A DNA stretch of 64,000 nt from Anaeromyces robustus. Taxonomy: Eukaryota > Neocallimastigomycota > Neocallimastigomycetes > Neocallimastigales > Neocallimastigaceae. Made by a program: the position numbers and the translations under genes. The notes beneath the pieces were generated by a model. The model made no database searches, was not told where the DNA came from, and saw only the letters and a program-made list of their open reading frames with translations. Below are positions 1 to 11,615 of this stretch, one piece after another (position 1 is the stretch's first letter; every line of letters begins with the position of its first letter). Location: NCBI GenBank assembly GCA_002104895.1, contig MCFG01000019.1, positions 113,501-177,500 on the forward strand, given 5' to 3'.

Positions 1-387
1 GTTAACTTAAAGTAACTTATAAATAACCTCATATTATTATAATATTCCTTTATAAAGTTAAATATATTTAAATCTAAATATATAAATTATTAACAATTAT
101 ATTTAAATATATTATAAATAAATAAATAATTAATTAATTAATTAAAATAATTAAAATATAATTATGATTATAATTCATAAATTATAAATATATATAGAGA
201 TTAGAATTCTTATTCTCTAGATAATTATTTATTTCAATGACTATATTTAAATATATAATTTGATAATAAAATATATTAAATCATATATATTATTAAATAT
301 TAAGAATTTTATTTCTGAATCCTAACAATAAGTAAATCATAAAAAAGTAATGATATAATAACAACATCAATAATAATAAATAATAAG

Positions 388-422
<35 letters not shown>

Positions 423-556
423 AAATATCCAAAAAAATTATAAACTATTAAATATTTCAATTTAGTATCAACAATAATATTATTAATTATATTATTATAA
501 GATATATTTTTTTGAAGGTATAATAATAAAATAAAATAATATTTTGAAAAAAGAAA
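1..556. other. A/T-rich intergenic, no gene seen
   Basis: No coding signal is visible on either strand. The stretch is short A/T words with an A run of about 27 near 393-419. The last part is the 5' flank of the membrane-protein gene; the start codon follows a purine-rich AAAAAAGAAAATG context, usual for this kind of genome. Confidence 0.6.
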
Positions 557-1582
557 ATGGATTTTATTTATAATAAATTAATAAACAATGAAAAGTTTTT
601 ATGGGTCATAATCATTATTTTTATTGTAGAATCTGTGAGAGATATATTGAAATTTATTAAATTTATACCAAAATTTATTAGAATAATTATAAATAATAAT
701 GATTTGTTGACCATTTTCTATATTATTACTGTGGTAATTGTAATATCTATATCTTATATTATCAAGTATGTATTATTTAATTATAAAACTTGGTATTGTT
801 TTTTTTTTGTGGAAATCGTGAGAGCAATCATAAGTATTATTAAATTTTTACCAAAATTTATTAAAAGAATTAAAAATGATAAACTTTTATTGAACATTTT
901 CTTTATTTTAATTGTAGAAATCGTAACAATTTATTGCTGTTTTATTAAATATGTATCAAAATATAATAATAATGATATTTATAAATACCTTAATTACTCA
1001 TTGAAAAATGACAAAGGAAATATGACAAATAAATCCTATTGTGCTTTATCAAAAATTTCTGAGGAATTTCCATTATACTTTGGTAAAACAGGTTTAGAAT
1101 TTCTCCTAGATATAGGAATCACAGCATTAAGTATGATCTTCAGTATTACATTTTTAATAATTTCTTTTAATGGTCTATATTTAGGGGAAAAAATTAGTAG
1201 TATTTGTTGTTATTCCTTTATATCTCTTTTTTGTATTGTAAGTAGTTTAGTATACCTTCATTACGAGTTAACATTACCTAGAGTCCCAAAAGAGGATATT
1301 GATAATGATATATTAAATATGAATATTAATGGTAATACTCTAAATGATCTTTTGGATTATTATTATTTTGGACGAAAATCATGGTTAGAAAATTGTTTCA
1401 TTATAATTTTACTAGGAAGTATAATACAAATAATTTTAGTTATAATTTATAATTATGGCAATCCTAGTAAATCGGCTAATAAAAAAGATCTTACTAAACC
1501 CTCAAAAATTTCTTGTGAAGAAGAAAAACAAAAACATTCTTCTTCTTCACAAGAAATTATAGATCCTAAGAAACAACTATAA
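557..1582 (+). CDS. multi-pass membrane protein of unknown function
   Basis: I do not recognise the family. The 341-residue product carries six or seven hydrophobic segments, roughly residues 15-34, 50-72, 110-133, 182-204, 213-234 and 279-300, so it is probably an integral membrane protein. The N-terminal part is an internal duplication: residues 22-72 and 82-133 share the pattern FVExVRxI, then IKFxPKFI, then a hydrophobic stretch ending in KYV. The C-terminal 40 residues are hydrophilic, rich in Lys, Ser and Glu, and end in a Ser/Gln tail. The first ATG follows an A-rich leader and the frame is uninterrupted. Codon use is richer in G and C than the flanks, which supports a real gene. Its 3' end is partly duplicated downstream. 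A family assignment would need a profile search. Confidence 0.75.
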   Translation: MDFIYNKLINNEKFLWVIIIIFIVESVRDILKFIKFIPKFIRIIINNNDLLTIFYIITVVIVISISYIIKYVLFNYKTWYCFFFVEIVRAIISIIKFLPKFIKRIKNDKLLLNIFFILIVEIVTIYCCFIKYVSKYNNNDIYKYLNYSLKNDKGNMTNKSYCALSKISEEFPLYFGKTGLEFLLDIGITALSMIFSITFLIISFNGLYLGEKISSICCYSFISLFCIVSSLVYLHYELTLPRVPKEDIDNDILNMNINGNTLNDLLDYYYFGRKSWLENCFIIILLGSIIQIILVIIYNYGNPSKSANKKDLTKPSKISCEEEKQKHSSSSQEIIDPKKQL

Positions 1583-2160
1583 AGACCCAATAATTATAAT
1601 TATAATAATAATAACTTAAATAATAATAAATAATAAATAATAAATAATAATGTATAATAATAATAAATAATAAATAATAAATAATAATGTATAATAATAA
1701 TAAATATTATATAATTTACAATAATAATAAATAATATTTAATAAATAATAATAAATAATAATAAATAATGATAATAATGATAATAAAATTTTCTTCTTCA
1801 CATGAAATTATAGGTTCTATTATAAAATCCCAATAATTATAATAGTAATAATAATAATAATAATAAATAATAATAATAATAATAAATAATAATAAATAAT
1901 AATAATAAATAATTATAATAAATAATAATAGTAACTTATAATAATAATAATAATAATAAATAATAATAATAAATAATAATAAATAATTATAGTAACTTAT
2001 AATAATAATAATAATAATAAATAATAATAAATGATAATAAATGATAATAATAATAAAACAAAACAAAAAACATTCTTCACATGAAATTATAATATATAAT
2101 TATAATAATAATAAATAATAAATAAATAATAATAGCTTATAATAATAATAAATAATATAT
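1583..2160. repeat. AAT-type microsatellite with two echoes of the upstream gene end
   Basis: Imperfect AAT/AATA repeats are interrupted by two short sequences, near 1788-1844 and 2057-2115, that resemble the last codons and first UTR bases of the membrane-protein gene (around 1535-1600). The shared core is TTCTTCACAxGAAATTATA. The arrangement suggests tandem duplication of the gene end with microsatellite growth between copies. Long Tyr/Ile/Leu-rich open frames on the minus strand here are repeat artefacts. Confidence 0.7.
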
Positions 2161-3331
2161 AATTTAATAAATAATAAATATCCACAACTAATAAATATTA
2201 ATGATTATAATATATATTTAATATATAATATTATATTTAATAAATTAATATATATAATAATACTATTATTAATATTAATTAATTAATATTTATTAAAAAT
2301 TTTATTTTTTATATTTATGAGTATTTCAACATTTAAATTAGCCGTTTTTTTTTTTTTTTTTTTTTGTGTAATGTGTAATTTTAATTTTAATATTTTTTTT
2401 TTTTTTTTTTTTTGGATATACATTTATAATAATTTAAATTATATAATATTTAAATATTATATAATTAATTAATAATTATTTTAATTATATTTTACAATTG
2501 CATTACAATTACATTACATTACAATTACATTATTATAATTAATATAATATAATAAAAAAAATTTTTTTTTTTTTTTCTCTTTTAATTAATAGAAACGGAT
2601 ATTTTAAATATTTTAATATTTCTATTTAATATAAATAAAATTAATGGTGATTTGCTTTTGGTTATTTTAAATATTAAATATTAAATATTAAATGGAAAAG
2701 AAATAAAAGAATAAAAATTTTTTATTATTTTTTATTTAATATTTAATAATATTTTTATTTATTTTATTTATTTATTTTTAAATTAATCAGTAAAAAATTA
2801 ATTATTAAAAATTATTTCTTAATTTAAATTTTAATTATTTGATATAAAAAATATCCATTATTGTTTTATTTAATAATTATTATATAAATTAAATTCATTC
2901 TTCTAATTTAGTAATAAAAAAAATCAAATATATAAATAAAATCTTTTGTTTTTATAAAAAAAAATTTTTGGCTTATTTTTACTTTTTTTTTTTTTTTCAT
3001 AATTTATAAAAAGTTACAATAAATAATAAAAAAAAATTAAAACTTAAAAGTTTAAAATTCAAATAGATATTGTAAATAAATTTGTATAAAAAGTACTATA
3101 TTTTAAACTATACTTTAAAATATAAATAATAATATTGTTCACTTTTGATATATCAGCCTATTAACTTATCAAAAGTAAATAATATATTAATTCAAAAAAT
3201 TATAAAAAAAAAAAAAAAACATTATCAATTGTATATATATATTATTTATATAAGTAAAAAAAAAATTCATTGTATAATATAATTTTATTTCTCATTAATA
3301 TATAATATATATAAAGAAAAATAAAAATAAA
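2161..3331. other. A/T-rich intergenic with poly-T runs and a small hairpin
   Basis: No gene is visible. The stretch holds T runs near 2345-2365 and 2393-2413. A 10-bp inverted repeat, ACTTTTGATA with TATCAAAAGT, lies at about 3140-3177, some 160 bp before the metalloprotease start. It could be a regulatory palindrome of the downstream gene, but nothing else supports that. Confidence 0.5.
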
Positions 3332-5152
3332 ATGAAACAAAAAACTATAAATATTTTATCATTAATTACATTATCTAGTATTGTAAATGCTGGACTTATT
3401 CCAAAAAGAACCACTTGTATTAGAGATGGAGTTGAAGTATCATGTGTAAAAGTAGTTAGAGATACCAATAATTTTTCAAAAAATGAAAACGAAAAAAACG
3501 AAAAAATTAAACCTTGGTTAAATAAAGGTGAAGCATGGTGGGAAAATGATAATAATAAAGAAAACACCAATACAAATATAAACAATAATAATAATAATAA
3601 CAATATTAATACTAATGATAATACATCAAATCAAAAAGGTCAAAAAGGTGAACTTAAAAATTTCCTTTTAGACGATTGGATCAATGACTTAGGAGGTGGT
3701 CATGATGACTGGAATGACTTTGGTAATGATGATTGGGATAATCATAATCATAATAGTAAAGGAGAAAGTTGGAATGACTTTGGTAATGATGATTGGGATG
3801 ATCATGATCATGATTATGATAATAATAAAGGAGGAGGCTTATTAGATAATTTGTTTGGTGGTCTTATTGGTGGTGGTCGTAGTAGTGATTCCTCATCAAA
3901 CAAAGGTGATAGTGGTATTGATATTCAAATTATAGATGATGATGATAATAATGGACCAGGTTTCGGTGTTGGAGATGATGGAGCAGGTTTCGATGATGGT
4001 TTTGGAAGAGGCTCTGGTAGTCATGGAGATACTACTTGGGGTAATGATAATGATAATGAACCAGGTTTTGGAGGTGGTCATGAAGGTACTACTTGGGGTA
4101 ATGATAATGATAATGAACCAGGTTTTGGAGGTGGTTTCAATGGTAGCTTTGATGGTGGCCTTGATGGTGGATTTGACGGTGGCTTTGATAGTGGTCGTGG
4201 TCGTGGTCGTGGTGGTACTACTTGGGATAATAATGATAATGAACCAGGTTTTGGAGGTGGTTTCGATGGTGGTTTCGATGGTGGTTTCGATGGTAGTTTC
4301 GATGGTGGTTTCGATGGTGGTTTCGATGGTGGTTTTGATAGTGGTCGTGGAAGTACTACTTGGGATAATGATGATGATTTTGGTTCCAGTGGTGGTAGTA
4401 GTAGTACAGGTACAAGTACAGGTTCAAATACAAGTATTTCTAGTGGTAGTTCTAGTGCAAATATTCCAATTAAAAGTTTTTCTATGAGTGGTTTTAATGG
4501 CTGTAATAGTCAAGAAAAACAACGTTTAGAAAGTCTTATAGAAGATATTAAAACTTATCGTGCTGCTGCTGTTTATGTTTTAAATAATATAAATGAAGAT
4601 CCAAATTATAAAGAAATATTTCTTAAACATTATATGGATATCAGTGTTTTATCCACAGTACAAAAAGTTTTTGGAAACATAAATAATATGCCAAGTGCAG
4701 AAGCTTATTGTGAACCTGCTAGTGATGAAGTATGTTTAGATAATGCTTTAGCCTATACTTATATGGATAGTAAAGAATTTCATGTATGTCCAGAATTCTT
4801 CTCCTATTGTTCTTTTGGTACTATTGAACAACATACTAGTGAAGCTGCTGCTGTTGTTCTTCATGAATTAAGTCATTGTCATGGTACAGATGATTATGCT
4901 TATGAACATGAAAATATTTATGGTTTACCAGCTAGTCAAGCTTCTATGAATGCTGATACTTATCGTCTTTTCGCTATGAGAGCTATTTATTACCTTAAGG
5001 AAATAAGAAAGGCATTTATGAAACCAGGTGATATTCAAGCATTCTTGAATAAGAAACTTGATGCACCTGGTAAGATATTCAGAGATAAGGTTTTAAAAAG
5101 AAAATCAAGTAAATATTCAAATAACAAATATGAAACAACTAAAAGATATTAA
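3332..5152 (+). CDS. secreted M35-type (deuterolysin-like) zinc metalloprotease with low-complexity spacer
   Basis: This is predicted to be an extracellular zinc endopeptidase. Residues 1-20 form a signal peptide (hydrophobic core ILSLITLSSIVNA) followed by a Lys-Arg pair that could be a maturation site. Residues about 75-370 are low complexity: an Asn-rich stretch, two copies of WNDFGNDDWD followed by His/Asp runs, then TTWGNDNDNEPGFGGG units and many FDGG units. The catalytic domain fills about residues 387-606. It shows the zinc-binding helix HELSH at 511-515 (His511, Glu512, His515) and, three residues on, GTDDYAY at 518-524, which matches the aspzincin motif GTxDxxY with Asp521 as probable third ligand. 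It ends with NADTYRLFA, as in M35 enzymes. Cysteines in the domain would form disulphides. No intron is needed. The substrate is unknown; the repeat region may act as a wall- or matrix-binding spacer. Confidence 0.87.
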   Translation: MKQKTINILSLITLSSIVNAGLIPKRTTCIRDGVEVSCVKVVRDTNNFSKNENEKNEKIKPWLNKGEAWWENDNNKENTNTNINNNNNNNNINTNDNTSNQKGQKGELKNFLLDDWINDLGGGHDDWNDFGNDDWDNHNHNSKGESWNDFGNDDWDDHDHDYDNNKGGGLLDNLFGGLIGGGRSSDSSSNKGDSGIDIQIIDDDDNNGPGFGVGDDGAGFDDGFGRGSGSHGDTTWGNDNDNEPGFGGGHEGTTWGNDNDNEPGFGGGFNGSFDGGLDGGFDGGFDSGRGRGRGGTTWDNNDNEPGFGGGFDGGFDGGFDGSFDGGFDGGFDGGFDSGRGSTTWDNDDDFGSSGGSSSTGTSTGSNTSISSGSSSANIPIKSFSMSGFNGCNSQEKQRLESLIEDIKTYRAAAVYVLNNINEDPNYKEIFLKHYMDISVLSTVQKVFGNINNMPSAEAYCEPASDEVCLDNALAYTYMDSKEFHVCPEFFSYCSFGTIEQHTSEAAAVVLHELSHCHGTDDYAYEHENIYGLPASQASMNADTYRLFAMRAIYYLKEIRKAFMKPGDIQAFLNKKLDAPGKIFRDKVLKRKSSKYSNNKYETTKRY

Positions 5153-5599
5153 TTAATAATTTCTTTTTAAACCTTTAATTGATCATGATGTATATACATA
5201 ATTCATCATAATCCTTCTTTATCATTAATTTATATGTAATTATTATACCAATAATTTAATATTATTAAAGATTATTTCTATTTTTTATTTATGTATTATG
5301 TATATTATCTTCTTTTATTTTAATATTAAATTTTTTTGATAACAATTTATTATCAATTAGAATTAATAAAAAATTATAAAAAAATATATATATATATATT
5401 AAATAAAGTTTATTTATTAAAAAAATTCGAGTAAAAAATTTTGAGAAAAATATTCTTAATATTCTTATGAATATAATTAATTTTTTTAAAAAAAAATTTT
5501 TTTTTTTTATTCAATAACATTACAAATTTCGTTATAAATATCTAGTCAAAATAATTTAATTTTATTTAATAAATCTTAATAAAAATAATACTAATAATA
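5153..5599. other. 3' flank and A/T-rich intergenic
   Basis: Sequence following the metalloprotease stop. It has A/T runs and no coding signal. No terminator-like or polyadenylation element can be singled out in such A/T-rich DNA. Confidence 0.5.
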
Positions 5600-6123
5600 A
5601 TAATTAATAATTTCCAACTTGGTTCCTATATGAAAGTTATTGATTTCAATAATATTAATGAAATAAAATTATTATTAAATTATAAATACAATGAGAATGA
5701 AAAAGTTGTATATGAAATATATCTACTTTTCTAAGATTGAAATATATTATTGAAAATTGTCCAAAATATAAATATTCGAAACAAGAAAATATTTATTATA
5801 ATATTTATTATATTTGTTTATTTGATGCATATCAATTGAAATGTTTACTTGATGCATGTTCAATTAAAAATGAATATATGGTAAAATATTTATAATATAT
5901 ATATACAAAAGGAATTCCATCAGTCTTATTCTTATTTTAATAATATGATTAGTAAAAGTTCTCTTTTTATTGTATATTCAAATGGAAATAAAAATATAGT
6001 CAAATATTTAATTAAATATGGAACAGATATAAATAAAATGAACAAATGGAAATCAACACCATTATTTTATGTATGTAAAGGTGGAATAAAAAATATAATC
6101 AAATATATTTAGTTGAACATGGA

Positions 6124-6130
<7 letters not shown>
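5600..6130 (+). pseudogene. decayed ankyrin-repeat gene
   Basis: Translated pieces of this stretch match the ankyrin consensus used by the 45-48 kb gene. At about 5950-6110 one frame reads SLFIVYSNGNKNIVKYLIKY, then GTDINKMNKWKSTPLFYVCKGG, before a TAG within the next helix. Upstream, 5640-5780 resembles the non-repeat N-terminal leader of such proteins but is broken by stops. The remainder dissolves into TA and TTTA microsatellites after 6130. Only two repeats remain, so this is a relic. Confidence 0.7.
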
Positions 6131-6158
<28 letters not shown>

Positions 6159-6230
6159 TATTTATTTTTATTTATTTATTTTTATTTAGTATTTTTATTT
6201 ATCTATATATTTATTTAGTTAGTTAATAAG

Positions 6231-6293
<63 letters not shown>

Positions 6294-6811
6294 TCAAATA
6301 TAATAATAATAATAGTAATAATAGTAATAATAATAATAATAAATAACATCTATATCTTTATTAAAAATATTAAGTATAAAAAAAAAATGTATAAAAAAAA
6401 AATGTAAAATGTCAATTTATTTCTCTGATTTTTAATTAATAAATATAATGAATATAAAATTATTAATTCTTTAAATAAAAAAAAAATAATATTTGAATTT
6501 ATTAATTTGTTAATAGGAATGATACTAATGATACTAAAAAAGATTGTTTTATTAAAAATGTCTATTACTTATTTATGAGAAAAATAAATGATCTTAAGTA
6601 AAAAATTCTTAAATTCCTTTTGTCAAAATTAAAAATTCTAGAGATAAATTATTCAATTTTTTTTTTTTTTTTTTTTTTGTTTTTTTTCTGTGAAGGGTTA
6701 AGTGTTAAATAATACTTAACCCTTTATATAATGAATCAATCAATAATAATAAAATTAACCAAAATTAATATTTATATTTTAATTATGTCCTTCTTTTGAA
6801 AAAATGTCATA

Positions 6812-6894
<83 letters not shown>

Positions 6895-8069
6895 AATAAT
6901 AAAATATTATAAAAAATGAAACAATAATTTCTTTTTATTTTATTTATTTTCATAAATATATATCATAAAATAACCCAATAAAGAAGTTTAAAAATAAAAC
7001 AAATATTATAATAAACTTTTTTTTATTTTTAAGTATAATATATATTACTAATATAAAGTTTAGTACCTATATTATGATTATGTTAATATATATTTTTTGC
7101 TTTTTTTTCATTTTTGTGAAAATGAAAAAATATTAATAGGTTTATAATTTATTTTTTTTTATCACTATAAATTTTAGGTATGTAAATATAAATAGAGAAG
7201 ATTTATTTCTTTTTCTGTAGGTATTGTAAATATAAAACTTTAATAATAATGAAATAATGAAATATTATGTTGAACATGAAACAGATATTATTGATCTTAA
7301 CAATGATAAAAAAAAATAGAAATCATAGTAAAAATCATAGTTATATAGAAATAATATTTCACTAAATAAAAGAAACCATTAATAAAACAAAACAAACAAA
7401 AAAAAAATATATATATATATAATATAAATTTTTTATATGTCAATTTTTTATACTATATTTTTTATTTTTTATACTTTTTCATTAAAAAATCATAATAAGA
7501 ATAAAAAAATATTTTATCATACTATCACGTGGATGGATAAATTATTAATATATTTTACATAAATTTTTTAAAGAAAGTAATTAAATAATTTGTATTAATA
7601 AAAATTGTTATTTATACAAATTAAGATAACATAATTAATTATTTGCTTTGAATTTTGAAATTTCTAATTGATTTCTTTATATTCTTTTCCTTTCTTTTTT
7701 TTTTTTTTATTTTATTCAAAATAAATCATTTAATAAAAAAAAAAAAAAAAAGTAATTGTATCATAACATAACAAAGAAATATACATTTCACTACAATACC
7801 ATTATTATTTATTAATATTTGCTTATATATATATTTATTTATAATTACTATTTTTATAATAATAAAACTTTAATAGTTAAATTTATAAAAATGTAATAGT
7901 AATTTTCAAAAATAAATTTTGACTAATTATATTTAGAAATTAAAATCAATTATATATATATATAATATAATATAATATAAAAAAATAAATATAAAATATA
8001 ATAATAAGAATAATATTTTTTATTTTAAAATAATAAAAAAAAAATTATAAATTATTGAAATTTTAATAG
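6131..8069. other. A/T desert with microsatellites, a hairpin and a possible ankyrin remnant
   Basis: It contains a TTTA repeat at 6231-6296 and an ATT repeat at 6814-6891. A 14-bp hairpin lies at 6693-6724 (AAGGGTTAAGTGTT with one mismatch to its partner). Near 7255-7315 a short frame reads MKYYVEHETDIIDLNNDK, similar to the end of an ankyrin repeat. The last part probably holds the intron and missing first exon of the HD-domain gene, which I could not place. Confidence 0.5.
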
Positions 8070-8682
8070 GGGTTTTGAAGATTTTATTGAAAGTAATAAT
8101 GCTCGATTAAATCAACAATTACGATTTACAGCAGAAATTGATAAAATGACATCGATTATACGTCGTACAATGCTTATTGATGGTAATAGACGTGAAAATG
8201 ATGCAGAACATTCTTGGCATATTGCAGTGATGTGTTTATTATTTTCGGAATATGCCAAAGAACCAGTAGATATAGGTCGTACAGTAAAAATGTGTGTTGT
8301 CCATGATCTTATAGAAATTTATGCAGGTGATACTTTTGCCTATGATACAGTAGGTAATCAGACTAAAGCAGAACGAGAAAAAGCTGCTGCTGATAAATTA
8401 TTTGCATTACTTCCACAAGAACAAGGAGCAGAAATTCGTTCACTTTGGGAAGAATTTGATGCTATGGAAACTCCAGATGCTAAATATGCTTCTTGTATGG
8501 ATAGAATTCAACCTTTTTATCATAATACATTAACTCAAGGTCTTACTTGGAGGGAAGGTCAACCTAAAAGAGCTGCAATTGAAAAACGTATGGAAATAGT
8601 AAAAGATTTTATGCCTGAAATTTATAAATGGGTAGAAAAAAATCTTGATAATGCTGTTGAAAAAGGTTGGGTAAAAAATTAA
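8070..8682 (+). CDS. HD-domain phosphohydrolase (YfbR/HDDC2-like), first exon not located
   Basis: This is a member of the HD superfamily, most like bacterial proteins annotated as HD-domain hydrolases near the YfbR/HDDC2 5'-nucleotidases. Counting from the ATG at 8146, the metal ligands are His22 and His25 in AEHSWH, the His53-Asp54 doublet in VVHDLIEIYAGDT, with Glu57 and Asp62, and a distal Asp119. A nucleoside monophosphate is a likely substrate by family, not proven. The ATG at 8146 is probably internal: the same frame is open upstream and encodes ARLNQQLRFTAEIDK, which is the usual N-terminus of the family. The frame begins just after TTTTAATAG at 8061-8069, a plausible splice acceptor, so 8070 is taken as the start of exon 2 (phase 2) and a short exon 1 lies upstream, unidentified. 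The close bacterial likeness suggests horizontal acquisition followed by intron gain. Confidence 0.82.
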
Positions 8683-8699
8683 GAAAAAAAAAATAAATA

Positions 8700-8918
<219 letters not shown>

Positions 8919-9189
8919 GCAATTAAAAACTAAAATAAAGGATGAATAAAATAATGATAAAATATAATAAATTTATAATGAATTTATATTTTTCATACCT
9001 TTTCCCCCTTTTTATTATTGTTAAATATACTTTTTTAATAAATAAAAAATAAATGTAAATTTTAAAAGTATATATATATATAAATGTAAAAAATTAAAAA
9101 TAATTATATAAAAAATAAATAAATAAATAATAAAGAAATGTATTACTGGAACTTATATTAAAAATTTTTTACCAACGAAAAAAAAAAAA

Positions 9190-10080
9190 GAAAAGAACAT
9201 TTTGGAAGATAAGTCAAAAAAATCTTTATATAAAATATTACATTCTTTTTTTTTTTTTTTTATATATAAATAATATTTCAAATTTCCAATTTTAAAATGT
9301 ATTTTACATTTTTTAACAGTAGTTATATATTTGTATAAAACAAATTTACAAGTATCAATAAAAAAGATTGTTTGAATTTATCACCTTTAACAATAGCCTT
9401 ATATATATATATATCTCATTATTTTAGTAATTTATTTAAATAAGATTTTGAAATTACTGGAAATAAAAAACATTTTGGAAGATGAGTCACAAAAATCTTT
9501 ATATAAAATATTATATTCTTTTTTTTTTTTTTTTATATATATAAATAATATTTCAAATTTCCAATTTTAAAATGTATTTTACATTTTTTAACAGTAGTTA
9601 TATAAAACAAATTTACAAGTATCAATAAAAAAGATTGTTTGAATTTATCACCTTTAACAATAGCCTTATATATATATATATCTCATTATTTTAGTAATTT
9701 ATTTAAATAAGATTTTGAAATTGCTGGAAATAAAAAACATTTTGGAAGATGAGTCACAAAAATCTTTATATAAAGTATTACTTTTTTTTTTATATATAAA
9801 ATTTCAAATTTAAAATTTTAAAATGTATTTTACATCTTTTTAAACAGTATTTATATATTTATATAAAACAAATTTACAAGTATCAATAAAAAAGATTGTT
9901 TGAATTCATCACCTTTAATATCCTTATATATATATATCATTATTTTAATAATTTATTAAAATAAGATTTTGAAATTGCTGGAAGTAAAAAACATTTTAGA
10001 AGATAACTCAATATAAAAATTTCAAATTTCAAATTTCAAATTTCAAATTTTAATTTTAAAATTTTAAATGATTTTAAAAC
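9190..10080 (+). repeat. tandem repeat with a unit of about 254-273 bp, three full copies and a partial fourth
   Basis: Each unit starts with CATTTTGGAAGATxAGTCA and ends with TTTTGAAATTGCTGGAA. Unit starts are near 9198, 9471, 9738 and 9992, giving periods of about 273, 267 and 254. The fourth copy decays after about 80 bases into a short ATTTCAA repeat. Length variation comes mainly from T and TA runs. No open frame spans a unit, so this is a non-coding minisatellite. Confidence 0.9.
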
Positions 10081-10324
10081 TTTTCGTTATTATATAATAA
10101 CAAAAATATAATAGTAAATATGTAATATTAGAAAAAAAATTATTATAATAAGTGCTTGATAAGAATAATATATGTATATATATTAAAAATACACAATTAG
10201 TTACAATAATATTTTTCTTTTTTTAAATGACGATTTAAGCAAACCAAGAATATTTTTAATTAGTATTATTAATGATTAGAAAATAAATATTTTAATATTT
10301 TCTTCTTTTTCTTCTTTTTCTTCT

Positions 10325-10325
<1 letters not shown>

Positions 10326-10371
<46 letters not shown>

Positions 10372-10445
10372 CGTTATTTTTTAAACAAGAAGCTTTTATA
10401 ATAATGTTATTTACATTGGTTTATATTATAAATTATAGAAAAATA

Positions 10446-10480
<35 letters not shown>
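10326..10480. repeat. paired long poly-T and poly-A runs
   Basis: A T run of about 37 near 10326-10364 is followed by an A run of about 30 near 10448-10477. Together they could fold into a hairpin, but simple homopolymer growth explains them. Confidence 0.85.
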
Positions 10481-10481
<1 letters not shown>

Positions 10482-10604
10482 TAATAAATATCAAAGGTAA
10501 AGGCTTTTATTTATATTTATTTCTTGTTTGAGTAAATATCGTATTAAATTTATATTTTCTCCTTTTATACATATTTAAAAATAAAAATTAATTCATTAAA
10601 ATCT

Positions 10605-11584
10605 TATATTTCATCTATTTCAATTCCAAGTTCAACTAAATACTTTACTAAATCTTCATTATCATTTATCATTTTTAAATGCCATATATATTGATTCATT
10701 ATCTTTATATATATATATCTTTGCTTTATGTTTAATAAAAAATTCTATTAAATTTATTTTTTGGAATATGCATTAAAAATTCTATTAAGTTTATGTTTCT
10801 ATTTGATAATATATTAAGTATTCTATTAAGTTTATATGTTTCTATTTGAAAATATATTAAGTATTCTATTAAGTTTATATGTTTCTATTTGAAAATATAT
10901 TAAGTATTCTATGTTTCTATTTGAATTTATATTAAATTTATGCTTCCACTTAAACATGTATTAAATAATAGCATTTTTCCAAAAAAAATTTTTTTAATTT
11001 TCTAATAAATATTTAACCAAATTTTCATTTTCATTTTCACATGCTTCAAATAATAATGTTTCATCAAAAACATTTTTTTTTATTACTAATATACTTCATG
11101 TTTAAATAATTTTTTTTATTAAATTTGAATCTACATTCATAAAATAATGATATATCTCATAATATTTACTTTTTTTATTTTCTATCTACACCATATTCTT
11201 ATTAAATATTATATATTATATCTAATAATTCCTTTCCACTTATCACAATCTTTAAATGTTGATTTTCTTTATTTATATTTGTTTCCTACTCAATTAAATA
11301 TTTTCTAAATTTAAAATTTCCATTTTAAATACATTCATTAAATAAATAATTTTTTTACTAATTTTATTTTTTTTTTTTTTTTTTCATATCTATATCTATT
11401 CCAAGTTTAAATAAATTAAATATTATATACTCAAATAATTGTTTTTTTCCCCTATCAATAAAAGCATTAATTTAAAAAAAATTCTACTTGAATTATAATG
11501 AATATTAAATAAAATCTTTATTCTTATTAATTGAATTTTTAAAATTTCTCTATTAATTGATTCAAATCTATTTTATAGATATTA

Positions 11585-11600
<16 letters not shown>
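10605..11600 (-). pseudogene. decayed ankyrin-repeat gene
   Basis: Minus-strand translations give ankyrin fragments in shifting frames, for example DETLLFEACENENENLV near 11020-11075 and LVKYLVELGIEID near 10610-10655. Stops and frameshifts are frequent. Between about 10750 and 10920 there is a 43-bp tandem repeat containing TTCTATTAAGTTTATATG, apparently grown inside the dead gene. The closest intact relative in the window is the gene at 45.2-48.0 kb, on the same strand. Confidence 0.65.

Positions 11601-11615
<15 letters not shown>

Noticed and set aside
1616-2066. Two Tyr/Ile/Leu-rich minus-strand open frames
   Set aside because: They are AAT/TTA microsatellite translations without start context or sensible composition.
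3936-4487. Long overlapping frames rich in Met/Val or Ile/Ser
   Set aside because: They are shadows of the repetitive coding region of the M35-type protease.
8146-8148. ATG at 8146 as the true start of the HD protein
   Set aside because: Upstream in-frame sequence matches the family N-terminus and starts at an acceptor-like site, so this Met is probably internal.
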